From Bacteroidales bacterium UBA3290 (GTDB lineage: Bacteria; Bacteroidota; Bacteroidia; Bacteroidales; UBA932): 64,000 nt of DNA. A model generated the notes under the pieces. The model was not told the origin of the DNA, ran no database searches, and saw only the letters and a list, made by a program, of their open reading frames with translations. Each line of letters begins with the position of its first letter. Within the stretch, counting starts at the first letter, position 1. The stretch is taken from NCBI GenBank assembly GCA_002361615.1, contig DETK01000018.1, forward strand, positions 31,495 to 95,494. The letters are read 5' to 3'. A program made the position numbers and the translations under genes. Below are positions 18,063 to 27,327 of the stretch, in pieces.

Positions 18063-20444
18063 ATGAAGAGATTATTGCTGGCCGCTTTCTTGCTGGCCCT
18101 GATTTGTCCGGCTTTTGCCCAATACGATCCCGTGGCCGATCCGGCTGCACAGGTTGTGGCGGGGAATGCCCGTTTTACGGTCTTGACGGACCGGATGATA
18201 CGAATGGAATGGTCGCCGGAGGCCAAGTTTGAAGACCACGCGACGTTGGCGATTGTCAACCGCAAGTTGCCGGTGCCGCGTTATACTATTAAGCGAAGCG
18301 GTGACGGAGTTACGATTTCGACCGGTTCCCTCACGCTTGTGTACAAGGGCGGAAAGTTCGCTGCCGACAATCTCCAGGCCCGTTTCAAGCTGAACGGGAA
18401 GTCGGTCGTCTGGCATCCGGGCTTGCCTGCAGATGGCAACCTGATGGGCACGGCCCGCACGCTGGACGGCTGCTCCGGCCCCGACCACATCAATTACTCC
18501 GATCCGATGGAACTGGGTATCCTGTCGCGTGATGGCTGGGCGGTGGTGGACGAGAGTACACGGCATCTGTTCGTGGATGACGACAGCGACTGGGGCCAGT
18601 GGGTTGAAGCCCGCGGAGAAGGGGAGGTGCAGGACCTTTACCTGTTGGCCTACGGCCACGATTACAAGGCCGCCCTGTCTGATTTCACGAAGGTGGCTGG
18701 ACGCATCCCGATGCCGCCCAAGTATGCTTTCGGCTACTGGTGGAGCCGCTACTGGGCCTACACGGACGACGAGTTCCTGGCGTTGGGCCGGGAGTTCCGC
18801 GATCGGAAGATCCCCATCGACATCATGGTAATCGACATGGACTGGCACGAGACCTGGCAGGGAGCCGCCCGGCGAGGGGTCAAGGACGATCACGGTGAAG
18901 GCCTGGGCTGGACCGGATACACTTGGAACCGCAACCTGATCGGCGATCCCGCGGGCTTTCTCCGGGAGGTGCATGACATGCATCTGAAGACCTCGCTCAA
19001 CCTTCATCCAGCCGCGGGCATCATTCCCCAGGAAGAGGTTTATCCGGCCTTTGTGGCGGACTACCTGTCCCGCACCGACGATTACGACGGCCCCGAGGGA
19101 TATGTGTACAAAGGGGGAGAGCCCATCTACGGCGGTCCTGCCAAGCCTGGCTACCATGCTTCCGTTCAGTACAGGATGGACCAGCGTGCTTGGGCGGATG
19201 CCTATTTCAACAGCATCATCCATCCGATGGAAAGACAGGGCGTGGATTTCTGGTGGCTCGACTGGCAGCAATACAAGGAGAGCCGCTACGTGCCCGGCTT
19301 GAGCAACACTTTCTGGATCAACCATATCTTTTTCAACGACAAGGTACGGTTGAACCGGGACAAGGCGCCTGAAGATGCCATCCGGCCAATGATCTATCAC
19401 CGCTGGGGCGGTCTCGACAGCCACCGGTACCAGCTGGGCTTTTCGGGTGACACCCACATCAAATGGGAAGTGCTCGGCTACCTGCCTGAATTTACCTCGA
19501 CAGCCTCGAACGTACTCTACGGCTACTGGGGCCACGACCTGGGCGGCCATATGCAACGGGAGGCCAAGCCAACAGACCCAGAACTGTTCACCCGCTGGTT
19601 GCAATACGGCGTGTTCTCGCCCATCTTCAAGACCCACTGCACCTCGTCCGACATCATCGAACGCCGTATCTGGATGTTCCCCGACCACTATCCCTACATG
19701 AAGGAAGCGTTGGAACTCCGTTACACCCTCACGCCCTATATCTACGATATGGTCCGTGAGGCCTATGAGACAGGCGTTTCGCTCTGCCGCCCGCTCTATT
19801 ACGAGTATCCGGAGGAAGCAAAGGCCTATGAATGGAAGCAGGAGTATTTCTTCGGTGACAACATCCTGGCCGCGACCATCTGCGAGCCGATCCAGGACGA
19901 CGGCCTCGCGCCTCGAAGCGTCTGGCTTCCCGCCGGTTGTGACTGGTACGACATGGCGCACCATAAGATGCTCAGAGGCGGCACGATCCAATATCTCCGC
20001 TACGGAATCGACCAGAACGCCTGGTTCGTAAAGGCCGGCGCCATCCTCCCGTTGGCCGAAGAAGGCATCCAGAACCTCCAGACCCCGTCTAACGCCCTCC
20101 GCATCTACATCGCTCCCGGCAAGGGCACGACCCGCTACATGCATTACGAAGACGACGGCATCAGCCAGGCCTATCCGGAACAGTTCGCTACGACGCTGAT
20201 TGAGAAGACAGCCGCTGCCAGCACGTTGAAAGTCAAAGTCGGTCCCCGTCAAGGCTCCTATAAAGGAATGCCCGCGACCCGGCGCCTCTCCCTCGTACTT
20301 GGCGGCCTCGACCGCTGTCCAGCGCAGGTCCTTCTGGATGGCAAACCTCTCGAGTGTTCCTACGATCCCGAGACCCGGGAAGCCGTCGCCGTCCTCCCCG
20401 AGCACGATGTCAGCCAGCAGATACTGATCGCGGTCCGCTACTAG
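18063..20444 (+). CDS. Secreted glycoside hydrolase family 31
   Basis: A 793-residue enzyme with a signal peptide (LLLAAFLLALICPAFAQ). The GH31 barrel shows IDIMVIDMDWHETW, the nucleophile region FWWLDWQQY and the acid/base region FSGDTHIKW, plus GHDLGGH. GH31 enzymes cleave alpha-glucosidic, alpha-xylosidic or alpha-galactosidic bonds; the exact specificity cannot be read here. ATG 18063 is chosen for the signal peptide, although the frame is open far upstream over the YccF gene. The stop abuts a palindromic element that separates it from the convergent GH89 gene. Confidence 0.92.
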   Translation: MKRLLLAAFLLALICPAFAQYDPVADPAAQVVAGNARFTVLTDRMIRMEWSPEAKFEDHATLAIVNRKLPVPRYTIKRSGDGVTISTGSLTLVYKGGKFAADNLQARFKLNGKSVVWHPGLPADGNLMGTARTLDGCSGPDHINYSDPMELGILSRDGWAVVDESTRHLFVDDDSDWGQWVEARGEGEVQDLYLLAYGHDYKAALSDFTKVAGRIPMPPKYAFGYWWSRYWAYTDDEFLALGREFRDRKIPIDIMVIDMDWHETWQGAARRGVKDDHGEGLGWTGYTWNRNLIGDPAGFLREVHDMHLKTSLNLHPAAGIIPQEEVYPAFVADYLSRTDDYDGPEGYVYKGGEPIYGGPAKPGYHASVQYRMDQRAWADAYFNSIIHPMERQGVDFWWLDWQQYKESRYVPGLSNTFWINHIFFNDKVRLNRDKAPEDAIRPMIYHRWGGLDSHRYQLGFSGDTHIKWEVLGYLPEFTSTASNVLYGYWGHDLGGHMQREAKPTDPELFTRWLQYGVFSPIFKTHCTSSDIIERRIWMFPDHYPYMKEALELRYTLTPYIYDMVREAYETGVSLCRPLYYEYPEEAKAYEWKQEYFFGDNILAATICEPIQDDGLAPRSVWLPAGCDWYDMAHHKMLRGGTIQYLRYGIDQNAWFVKAGAILPLAEEGIQNLQTPSNALRIYIAPGKGTTRYMHYEDDGISQAYPEQFATTLIEKTAAASTLKVKVGPRQGSYKGMPATRRLSLVLGGLDRCPAQVLLDGKPLECSYDPETREAVAVLPEHDVSQQILIAVRY

Positions 20445-20554
20445 CGCTGCAACGGACGCATCAGTCAGTCAGCTATTTATGCAAAGTGATCCCCCTCGAA
20501 ACGAGAGGGATCACTTTGCGTAATCGCCTGATAATCAGTTGTGTCCGTTGCAGC
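20445..20554. repeat. Nested palindromic element, copy 1
   Basis: The outer arms CGCTGCAACGGACGCA and TGTGTCCGTTGCAG pair imperfectly. The inner arms AAAGTGATCCCCCTCG and GAGGGATCACTTT pair around a short loop. The element starts immediately after the GH31 stop and lies between convergent genes. A sibling with the same arms is at 39695-39815. Two copies of the 13-mer TGCAGAGCCGCCA follow at 20564 and 20581. It may act as a bidirectional terminator or be a miniature mobile or REP-type element. Confidence 0.8.
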
Positions 20555-20628
20555 CGTTAATGATGCAGAGCCGCCAGTATTGCAGAGCCGCCAATGTTAC
20601 AACCGCAAGGGGGGGGCGGGACGGATGA

Positions 20629-22836
20629 CTACTCGAAGACTTTCTTGACCAACGCGATGGGGTCGCCTTTCGGCGTGGCTGAGAAAGTACCCGGACGGTC
20701 TTTCCACCAGGCATACTCGAAATCCTTCAGTTGTTCCAGCAGCGTATCAGCACGGGCGCCTTCGAATTTTTCGCCGGCGGCCATCGCGTCATCCACGGCC
20801 CGGAAAAACATCTCCCAGCGGGGTTTGTAGTAGGTGCCGACCAGGCCGGCCCAGGAACGGTCGGCGTAGTCGGTCAGCAGGTTGCCGCGGTCGCCCCAGG
20901 ACGTGAGCAGATTGCGGGCGTTACTTTCGAAATAGTCGGCCTCCTCGGGTGTCGCACCCCAGGCGCGGGCGTCGGCGATCCATTTGCCGACAAGGAAGTA
21001 GGACTGCGAAGACAAAAGTTCTTCCATCGTGTCGAAAATGGCCATCATTTCCGCTTCGCGCTCGGCCAGTGCGATCCGGTCACCGGCCTCATACGCTTCC
21101 TTATAGGCACTGAACTTGATCTCAAAGTCGTTGCTCAGGTATTGCCGCGTCAGGTTGACCAGGTCGAACTCATACGCAGGGCCATGGCCGCCGGCGGCCA
21201 GCAGGCCCGTGATCACTTCCCGCAATTTCTCGTTTTCATAGGTGAAGCGGGTGCTGGAACTGGAGTGGTAGGAACTGGAGCGCCCGAAGGAAGGCCGGAG
21301 ATTCATCAGCGGACTGTGGCCGGGTACCGAACGGTGGATATAGATCTCTTCGAACAGTTCTTCCCAAGCCTCCCGTGCGTCGGGACTGTCCACGCCGCTG
21401 CGGCTGTATGACAGCAGGTCGGCATAGGTCTCAAGATCCTGGTGCTCGGGGAAATTCCAGGCTTTTTCAAAGACGAACTGGTACATGAACGGGTTGCAGT
21501 CGAAGCCTTCAAGCGTGGATCCGAGTCCCTTGAAATTCGCGCCTGCTTCCGCGAAGGTGCCCTCGATAAGGGTATCGATCTCCTTGATGTTGCCGGCCAG
21601 GTAGGTGTTGCCGCCGAAGTTGCCGAGATAGCACCAGATGAAGGGGATCCCGTAGTAGCTCTGCGTCTTGCGCCATACCTCCATCCGCTCGCAGTAGTAG
21701 TCCAGCAGGATCGATTTGTCGGCCGGGTAGGAGGTCAGGAAGGCTTTCACCCGCTCGTCGGAATCGCCTTCAAACCAGTATTTACGCTCGTTGTAGAAGA
21801 GCCAGGTCATCTGGAGCCAGGTGGCCTGCGGATCGGCAGCGGCCAGGGATTCGTACACGCCCTTGCTTACGCCGGCCAGATAATCGGGCTCCCAGCTGCG
21901 CGGAATCATCTCGTTGAAGATATCGATGCCATAGATATGGTCCGTCCCGTAAAGCGCCACTTCTTTTTCGAGGAAGCGCTTCTGGATTTCAGGGAAGAGT
22001 TTGTCTTCCGGATCAAGGAACCAGGGATAGTCTTCCAGCGCGAATCCGGCCCAGTCGCTCATCCGTTCGATTTTGGCCTCGGGATAAATGCGGGCCAGTT
22101 CGGGGGGGACGTGTCCGGCGAAGGCCGGGAGCACGGGCTTCATGCCCAGTTCGCGTTCGCGTGCGACGATCTGTTTCTGCAGGGCCTGCTGCCCTTCCAG
22201 CCAGGATTTCGGCAGCGGGCCGCCCCAGCGGTCGATGTTCAGCATCCGGTGCCAGGGCAGGTGGGCGGGGCCGGTGAAATAGCTGCGCACTTCCTCGTCC
22301 GTAAGGCCCAGCTCCGTCCATACCTGGTACCAAACGGACTCCTGTCCGGTGATGGCCAGGGGCAGGTTGATGCCGTTCAAGGCCATCCAGTCGATGAAAT
22401 GCTCCCATTCCTTCCATCCCCACCAGGGCATCGTGTAGCCGTAGGTGCAGTAGTTCAGGAAGAAGCGCTCCGGTACGCGGGCATCCCGACGCACAGGTTC
22501 TGCAACAGCAGGCAGTTGTTTGGGAAGCGTGCCTTTGTCCCAGGCAAACCATCCGATGTTGGTGTGGCAGTAATATTTCAGGTAGTAGTTGAGGCCGACG
22601 GCCATCGAATTGGCATTGTTCCCGCCGATGACGATCCTGCGTCCTTCACTGCGGAGCGTGAAATAGTCGAAGGTATCAGCCGGCAGGGTCTCGAATACGA
22701 AATGCCCGGCCTGGGCAGGGATGACGCGCTGTGCCAGTGCTTTGGCGGCCAGGGCATCGGGGCTCTTGTCTTTTTGGGCACTACAGCCGGCAAGCAGCAG
22801 GACAAGGGAAATCGACAGGATGGTGAGGTTTTTCAT
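20629..22836 (-). CDS. GH89 alpha-N-acetylglucosaminidase lipoprotein
   Basis: A 735-residue protein with lipobox LLLAGCSAQ. NAGLU-like (GH89) features run throughout: FLNYCTYGYTMPWWGW, LPLAITGQESVW, ERMSDWAGF and IFNEMIPRSW, with acidic catalytic residues expected in the last two regions. It removes terminal alpha-linked GlcNAc from glycans such as mucin caps or heparan. Lipidation suggests a surface or periplasmic location. It ends convergently to GH31, and nagA further upstream on the same strand could process the released GlcNAc once phosphorylated. Confidence 0.93.
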   Translation of the reverse strand: MKNLTILSISLVLLLAGCSAQKDKSPDALAAKALAQRVIPAQAGHFVFETLPADTFDYFTLRSEGRRIVIGGNNANSMAVGLNYYLKYYCHTNIGWFAWDKGTLPKQLPAVAEPVRRDARVPERFFLNYCTYGYTMPWWGWKEWEHFIDWMALNGINLPLAITGQESVWYQVWTELGLTDEEVRSYFTGPAHLPWHRMLNIDRWGGPLPKSWLEGQQALQKQIVARERELGMKPVLPAFAGHVPPELARIYPEAKIERMSDWAGFALEDYPWFLDPEDKLFPEIQKRFLEKEVALYGTDHIYGIDIFNEMIPRSWEPDYLAGVSKGVYESLAAADPQATWLQMTWLFYNERKYWFEGDSDERVKAFLTSYPADKSILLDYYCERMEVWRKTQSYYGIPFIWCYLGNFGGNTYLAGNIKEIDTLIEGTFAEAGANFKGLGSTLEGFDCNPFMYQFVFEKAWNFPEHQDLETYADLLSYSRSGVDSPDAREAWEELFEEIYIHRSVPGHSPLMNLRPSFGRSSSYHSSSSTRFTYENEKLREVITGLLAAGGHGPAYEFDLVNLTRQYLSNDFEIKFSAYKEAYEAGDRIALAEREAEMMAIFDTMEELLSSQSYFLVGKWIADARAWGATPEEADYFESNARNLLTSWGDRGNLLTDYADRSWAGLVGTYYKPRWEMFFRAVDDAMAAGEKFEGARADTLLEQLKDFEYAWWKDRPGTFSATPKGDPIALVKKVFE

Positions 22837-22852
22837 AACCGGATGCGTAAGC

Positions 22853-24139
22853 TTAGTTGAACAATTTTTCGATCTTTTCGACGATACCCGGGTCGGAGGC
22901 GTTGCCGATCAGGCTGGGTTTGAGATACCAACATTCGTGTTCCTGCTGGAAGCGGGCCTGGCCGCCGCCGGTGATGTTGAGCATGGCGAAAGCTTCCCGC
23001 GGGAGTTTGCCGGCTTCGAACGCATGGATCATGCCTTGCAGGGCCACTGCCGCGGCCTCATGGATATCGATACCTTCGGTCTCCAGGAACAGCTGTTTCA
23101 TGGCTTTGATGTCGGCGTTGGTGGCGCATTCCACGTCGCCGCCGGCATCGCTCATGGCATCGTACATCCCGCCCTTGATGCTGTAAGGCGGGCGGCGGTT
23201 GGACAGTACTTTGGCATCGATTTCCAGGGCTTGGACACGCGCTTTTTCATCGTCCATCGGCAGCAAGGCGCGGCTGCCGGCTTTCCAGGCGTCATGCATG
23301 GGCAGGAACGGCACGTTCTGCGAAGGGAACAGTTTCATCTTGTGGCTGCCGAAGCGGCCGTCTTCGATCAGGCGGAGATTGGCTTCCCAGGCGGCGATGG
23401 TACCCGTACCGGAGCCGATGGCCTGGAAATAAGCGTCGGGAATCCGGCCCATGACCTGGGCGGCTGAGAGGACCGTCGTGGCCATGCCGTCCCGTCGTGC
23501 GATGTTCTTTGCGCCGCCTTCGGGGAAGAACAGCGGTGAGGTGCAGGCCGCGTCGCCGAGGGCGATGGCATCGAAGTAGTCGGTGCCGCGCGGTGAGCAG
23601 ATGAGTTTGACACAGTCGTTGAGGGGTTTTTCGAACCAAAGCGCCCCGATGTTCTCTTCCGGTACGCTGAGCAGCAGCGGGATGTTGTTTTCGGAGCAGA
23701 CCTTTGCGAAAGCGCGGGCGGTATTGCCGGCCGAGGCCACTACCAACACGCGTCTCTCCCCTTCGGGAAGGCGGGCGCACACGCTGTACGCCTCCGTTTC
23801 CTTGAAGGAACAGGTCGTCATGCCCGCACCTTTTTCCGGCCACCAGCCGGAAAAGGCGATGTAGAGGTTCGGCAGCCCCAGGCGGGAAGCCAGTTTTTCG
23901 CTCCTGTAAGTGACGGTGGGCGCCGAACCCTTCAGCATCCGTTTGACGGGCATCCAGTCCGCGAACTTGTAGATGCCGCGTTCTTCGGGGCCGAAAGTGA
24001 TCTGTTTCTTTTCGTAGATGGCACGGATCAGCGACGGCTCCTTGCACTGGGGATCCGCCAGCATCCATCCGGTATCCTCGAAGCGGCGGCCGGTGGCCAC
24101 CGTCTCCAGCAGGTATCGGGTCGGGGTAAAATGGCTCAT
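22853..24139 (-). CDS. Cysteate synthase
   Basis: A 428-residue PLP fold-type II enzyme related to threonine synthase. Family features are the PLP lysine in TTCSFKETEA (K113), SAGNTARAF, FPEGGAKNIARRDGM, YFQAIGSGTGTIAAWEA, the PPYSIKGGMYDA loop and EGIDI. These match the cysteate synthase family, which converts O-phosphoserine plus sulfite to L-cysteate, better than true threonine synthases. Cysteate feeds coenzyme M in some methanogens and capnine/sulfonolipids in Bacteroidetes. It ends the redox operon, starting 12 bp after the membrane Fe-S subunit. The assignment comes from remembered family patterns, not a search. Confidence 0.82.
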   Translation of the reverse strand: MSHFTPTRYLLETVATGRRFEDTGWMLADPQCKEPSLIRAIYEKKQITFGPEERGIYKFADWMPVKRMLKGSAPTVTYRSEKLASRLGLPNLYIAFSGWWPEKGAGMTTCSFKETEAYSVCARLPEGERRVLVVASAGNTARAFAKVCSENNIPLLLSVPEENIGALWFEKPLNDCVKLICSPRGTDYFDAIALGDAACTSPLFFPEGGAKNIARRDGMATTVLSAAQVMGRIPDAYFQAIGSGTGTIAAWEANLRLIEDGRFGSHKMKLFPSQNVPFLPMHDAWKAGSRALLPMDDEKARVQALEIDAKVLSNRRPPYSIKGGMYDAMSDAGGDVECATNADIKAMKQLFLETEGIDIHEAAAVALQGMIHAFEAGKLPREAFAMLNITGGGQARFQQEHECWYLKPSLIGNASDPGIVEKIEKLFN

Positions 24140-24151
24140 GGTATTGCGTAT

Positions 24152-25975
24152 TTATGCTTGTTCCAGGTTTTGGGCCAACACTTCGGCGAAGTCGGCTACG
24201 GGGACGGGCGCGAAGCGGCTGAAGGTCTTCAGGCAGAGCGGGCAGGCGGTGACGATCTGCTCGGGATTGTTGGCAGTCAGGTTGTCGAGAGCGCCGCGGG
24301 TGATGGGCTCGCGGTCTTCGTAGCGGAGGGTCAGCGAACCGACCGAGCCGCCGCAGCAAATGCTTTCCTCCCGCTCCTTTGCGGCGGGAACCAGCTGTCC
24401 GACAGCCCGGAGCGCCTGGCGCGGGGCATCGTAGATGCCGCAGCCGCGGCCCAGGTCGCAAGGGTCGTGATAGACCAGCGTCTGGTGCCCGTTCCGGACG
24501 TGGAGGCGTCCTTCCTTGATCAGTCGGTTGAAATACTCCGTGTAGTGCATCACTTCCACGCCGATCAGGTCGTACTGCTCCTTGAAGATGCGGTAGCAGA
24601 TGGCGCAGCTGACCAGCAGGATGCGGGCGCCGCTTTCCTCGATCAGCTGCCGGTTCTTTTCGATGAGTTTGCGGGCTTCTTCCTGTCGCCCGCTGAGCAT
24701 CAGCGGGCGGCCGCAGCAGATGCTGCCGTCCTTGTCCATCAGCTCGTAGTCCACGCCGGCAGCCTTGAGTACTTGCTGGACCGAACGGGAGATGACGGGC
24801 GTGAGTGAACTCATACAACCGGCATAGTAGAGCACTTTCTGCTCACCCAGCTGCGGCAGGGGATCGACCGCCTCCAGATAGCCGAAGTCGGCCGGAATCC
24901 GGTTGTGTTCCTTCTCATGGGAAGTACGGTAGGCCAGGCGGAGGCCGCAGGCATCCATCTGGACCTGACACAGTGCGGCGCATTTGCCGCACATCAGGCA
25001 TTTCTCGGCGATTTCAAGCGATCGTTTCGGGTTGCGGCGCTTGAGGTTGCGGACCATATAGACGGTGGCGTCCTGGACATTCTTCTTCTGCACGCCCATC
25101 GGGCAGGCGTCGATGCATACGCCGCAGCTCGGGCAGGAGTAGAGCATCGCCAGCGCGAATCCCTTGCGGGTGTGGCGGACGGGCAGACCTGCATTCCGCA
25201 TGGGAATCAGCAGGATTTCCGCAGGGATGTGCATGTAGCGGGTGAAGGGGAGGACTGTCATGAACGTGCCCAGGGCGATGGAATAGGCCCACCATGCGGC
25301 GGTGAAATTCTCCGGCTTGCTCATGAAGTTGTGCAGCAGCCAGTTGATCGGAATGGTCATGAAGCTGCCGCCGGCCACGCCGGCCGTGAAGCCTTCGGCG
25401 ATCCAGCGCAGCGGGAAGATGGCCCAGAGGCTGTAGAGGCCGATGCGGTCGGTCAGCGTCAGCTTGGTGGTACGGCGCATGCCCACGATGCGGGAGCGGA
25501 AGCGCTTGATGATGGCGATGGTGATGCCGCTCAGGATCACCAGCAGGAAGAAGTCCATCAGGAAGAAGAAGAACGAACCCTGGAGCGTCTCACCCTTGAC
25601 TTCCATGAAATAGCGGAAGAAGATCGGGTAGTAGAGCTTGTGGAGCCGTTCGGGGATGTAGAGCACGGTCTCGACGTGGCCGAGCAGGATGATCATGAAC
25701 CAGCCGAAGGCGATGCTCGAGTGCATATAACCCAGCACTTTGTTGCGCTTCCAGAGCTTGACGTGGAAGAGGCAGTCGCAGAAGAGGTCGCGGATGTTCT
25801 TGACGATGGTGGCCGGGGTGATCAGCGAGAGGAAGAACTTCTGACGGTCGGCAGGCTTGAGCTGGATGAGGACCTTGACCAGTGCCACAAGGCAATAGGC
25901 CAGCACGAAGGTCATGCCGAAGACGAAGGGCAGCACGAACGGGTCGTAGGCCGCCAGGATGCGTTCCTTCATCAT
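24152..25975 (-). CDS. NarI/DsrM-like membrane domain fused to HdrD/DsrK-like Fe-S reductase
   Basis: A 607-residue fusion. Residues 1-250 hold about five membrane helices with histidines (H85, H100, H249) suited to heme b, as in NarI/DsrM. Next come two [4Fe-4S] ferredoxin motifs, CPSCGVCIDACP (about 281) and CLMCGKCAALC (about 326). Two CCG domains follow: C387, CCG at 420, SCAIC at 456; and C506, CCGG near 540, ACPLC at 577. This joins the functions of DsrM and DsrK (or HdrE and HdrD) in one chain. It probably exchanges electrons between quinones and cytoplasmic thiol/sulfur chemistry. It overlaps the next subunit by 4 bp. Confidence 0.85.
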   Translation of the reverse strand: MMKERILAAYDPFVLPFVFGMTFVLAYCLVALVKVLIQLKPADRQKFFLSLITPATIVKNIRDLFCDCLFHVKLWKRNKVLGYMHSSIAFGWFMIILLGHVETVLYIPERLHKLYYPIFFRYFMEVKGETLQGSFFFFLMDFFLLVILSGITIAIIKRFRSRIVGMRRTTKLTLTDRIGLYSLWAIFPLRWIAEGFTAGVAGGSFMTIPINWLLHNFMSKPENFTAAWWAYSIALGTFMTVLPFTRYMHIPAEILLIPMRNAGLPVRHTRKGFALAMLYSCPSCGVCIDACPMGVQKKNVQDATVYMVRNLKRRNPKRSLEIAEKCLMCGKCAALCQVQMDACGLRLAYRTSHEKEHNRIPADFGYLEAVDPLPQLGEQKVLYYAGCMSSLTPVISRSVQQVLKAAGVDYELMDKDGSICCGRPLMLSGRQEEARKLIEKNRQLIEESGARILLVSCAICYRIFKEQYDLIGVEVMHYTEYFNRLIKEGRLHVRNGHQTLVYHDPCDLGRGCGIYDAPRQALRAVGQLVPAAKEREESICCGGSVGSLTLRYEDREPITRGALDNLTANNPEQIVTACPLCLKTFSRFAPVPVADFAEVLAQNLEQA

Positions 25976-26313
25976 AAGGCCTTGTCCTCCATCTTATAGA
26001 CTTTGCCGATACTCAGGATCAGGTGGCGCGTGTTGATGCCGCGCGGGCACACCAGCTGGCACTTTCCGCAGAGCATGCAGTGCTGCAGCATGGGCAGGGT
26101 CTCTTTTTCGCGGCCCCGTTGGAGGGAAAGGATTACCCGGCGCAGGCTCATCTCGGTGAACACGCCGGCCGAACAGCTGGCGGTGCAGGAGCCGCAGGCG
26201 ATGCATTTGGTCACGTCAGGCTCAAGCCGGTGCAACTCCGCGAAGAGCGGGTTGTCCACCTTCTCGATCTTGAGCGTGGCGCTCGGGGTCAGTCCGTAGC
26301 CGAAGTCGATCAT
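25972..26313 (-). CDS. HdrC-like bis-[4Fe-4S] electron transfer subunit (small)
   Basis: A 113-residue protein made of one HdrC/QmoC-type ferredoxin module with CIACGSCTASC and CMLCGKCQLVCPRG. It overlaps both neighbours by 4 bp (ATGA junctions), so it is translationally coupled between the HdrA-like flavoprotein and the membrane subunit. Its likely role is passing electrons between them. Confidence 0.87.
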   Translation of the reverse strand: MIDFGYGLTPSATLKIEKVDNPLFAELHRLEPDVTKCIACGSCTASCSAGVFTEMSLRRVILSLQRGREKETLPMLQHCMLCGKCQLVCPRGINTRHLILSIGKVYKMEDKAL

Positions 26314-27326
26314 TTCTGCGGGGATTTGAGATAGCGGTCGATGGCCAGGGCGGCGGAAGCGGCCTCGGAGAGGGTCTCGGGGATGGTCTTGGGCCCGGTG
26401 GCCGTTCCGGCGTAGAAGATTCCTTCGCGGGCGCAGGTGCAGGGACTGTCGATGAGGCTGTGCGGAAGGAAGAAACCGTCTTCACCAGGGAGGACGTTCA
26501 CCATCCGGGCCAGTTCGGCTGTGCTGGCGGCGGGCGCCATGCCGGCCATCAGCACCAGCATATCCATCTTGATTTTCAGGGGTTTGCCAAAGAGCGTATC
26601 TTCCGCTTTGACGAAAAGATGCCCGTCGATGTCTTCCGAAACCTCCGAGACGCGGCCCCGCACGAAGCGGATGCCGCACTCTTTCTGGGCTTTCAGGTAC
26701 AGGTCTTCGTATTTGCGGCCGAACATGCGCAGGTCCATGTAGAAGCAATAGACCGTGGCTTCGGGGAAGCGCTCCTTGATCTCACAGGCCTGCTTGACCG
26801 CGGTTACGCAGCAGACCTTCGAGCACTGCCGGTTGCCGGCCTTCTCATCGCGCGAGCCCACGCAGTGTACGAAGCCGATGACTTTCACGTCGTCGAACTG
26901 CGGTGCCGCACCGCTCTTGAACCAGTCTTCCAGGTCGGCGTTGGTAATCACGCGCTCATAGATGCCGTAGCCGTACTCCTCTTTCTTCTCGGCCTTGAAC
27001 AGGTCGAATCCCGTGGTCAGCAGGACGGCCCGTACCTGGGCCGAAAGGCCGTTCGAGAGTTTCACCACCCAGGTGTCCTTCAGCCGGTTGATGGACGAGA
27101 CTTCCGTGTCGGTGAAATACTTGATGCCGTCCAGGTCAGCCAGCATGGGTTCGAGGACCTTGCGCGCCTCCACACCGTCGGGGAAGAGGCGGTCCCAGCG
27201 GGCGAGGTGGCCGCCCAGCACGGGTTCTTTTTCAATCAGGATCGGGGTGTAGCCCAGGTCCCTGAGCCTGCGGGAGGCTTCGATGCCGGCGGGTCCACCG
27301 CCGATGACGACGATATTCTGGCTCAT
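26310..27326 (-). CDS. HdrA/QmoA-like FAD-binding subunit
   Basis: A 338-residue flavoprotein with the N-terminal dinucleotide fold VVIGGGPAGIEASRRL. A cysteine-rich stretch (GFVHCVGSRDE, then CSKVCC) is the Fe-S motif of HdrA/QmoA proteins. A second FAD contact is AREGIFYAGTATGPK. It is shorter than methanogen HdrA and lacks the extra ferredoxin domains, so it resembles QmoA or the sHdr A subunit. It is placed centrally in the redox operon. Confidence 0.87.
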   Translation of the reverse strand: MSQNIVVIGGGPAGIEASRRLRDLGYTPILIEKEPVLGGHLARWDRLFPDGVEARKVLEPMLADLDGIKYFTDTEVSSINRLKDTWVVKLSNGLSAQVRAVLLTTGFDLFKAEKKEEYGYGIYERVITNADLEDWFKSGAAPQFDDVKVIGFVHCVGSRDEKAGNRQCSKVCCVTAVKQACEIKERFPEATVYCFYMDLRMFGRKYEDLYLKAQKECGIRFVRGRVSEVSEDIDGHLFVKAEDTLFGKPLKIKMDMLVLMAGMAPAASTAELARMVNVLPGEDGFFLPHSLIDSPCTCAREGIFYAGTATGPKTIPETLSEAASAALAIDRYLKSPQK

Positions 27327-27327
27327 A

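Noticed and set aside
18072..20405. 777-codon minus-strand frame over GH31
   Set aside because: Composition is typical of an antisense shadow, and the GH31 protein is clearly coding on the plus strand.
22853..24139. Threonine synthase as the name for this PLP enzyme
   Set aside because: The fold is shared, but GGAKNIARRDGM, the PPYSIKGGMYDA loop and the AIGSGTGTIAAWEA segment fit the cysteate synthase branch better; a phylogeny would settle it.
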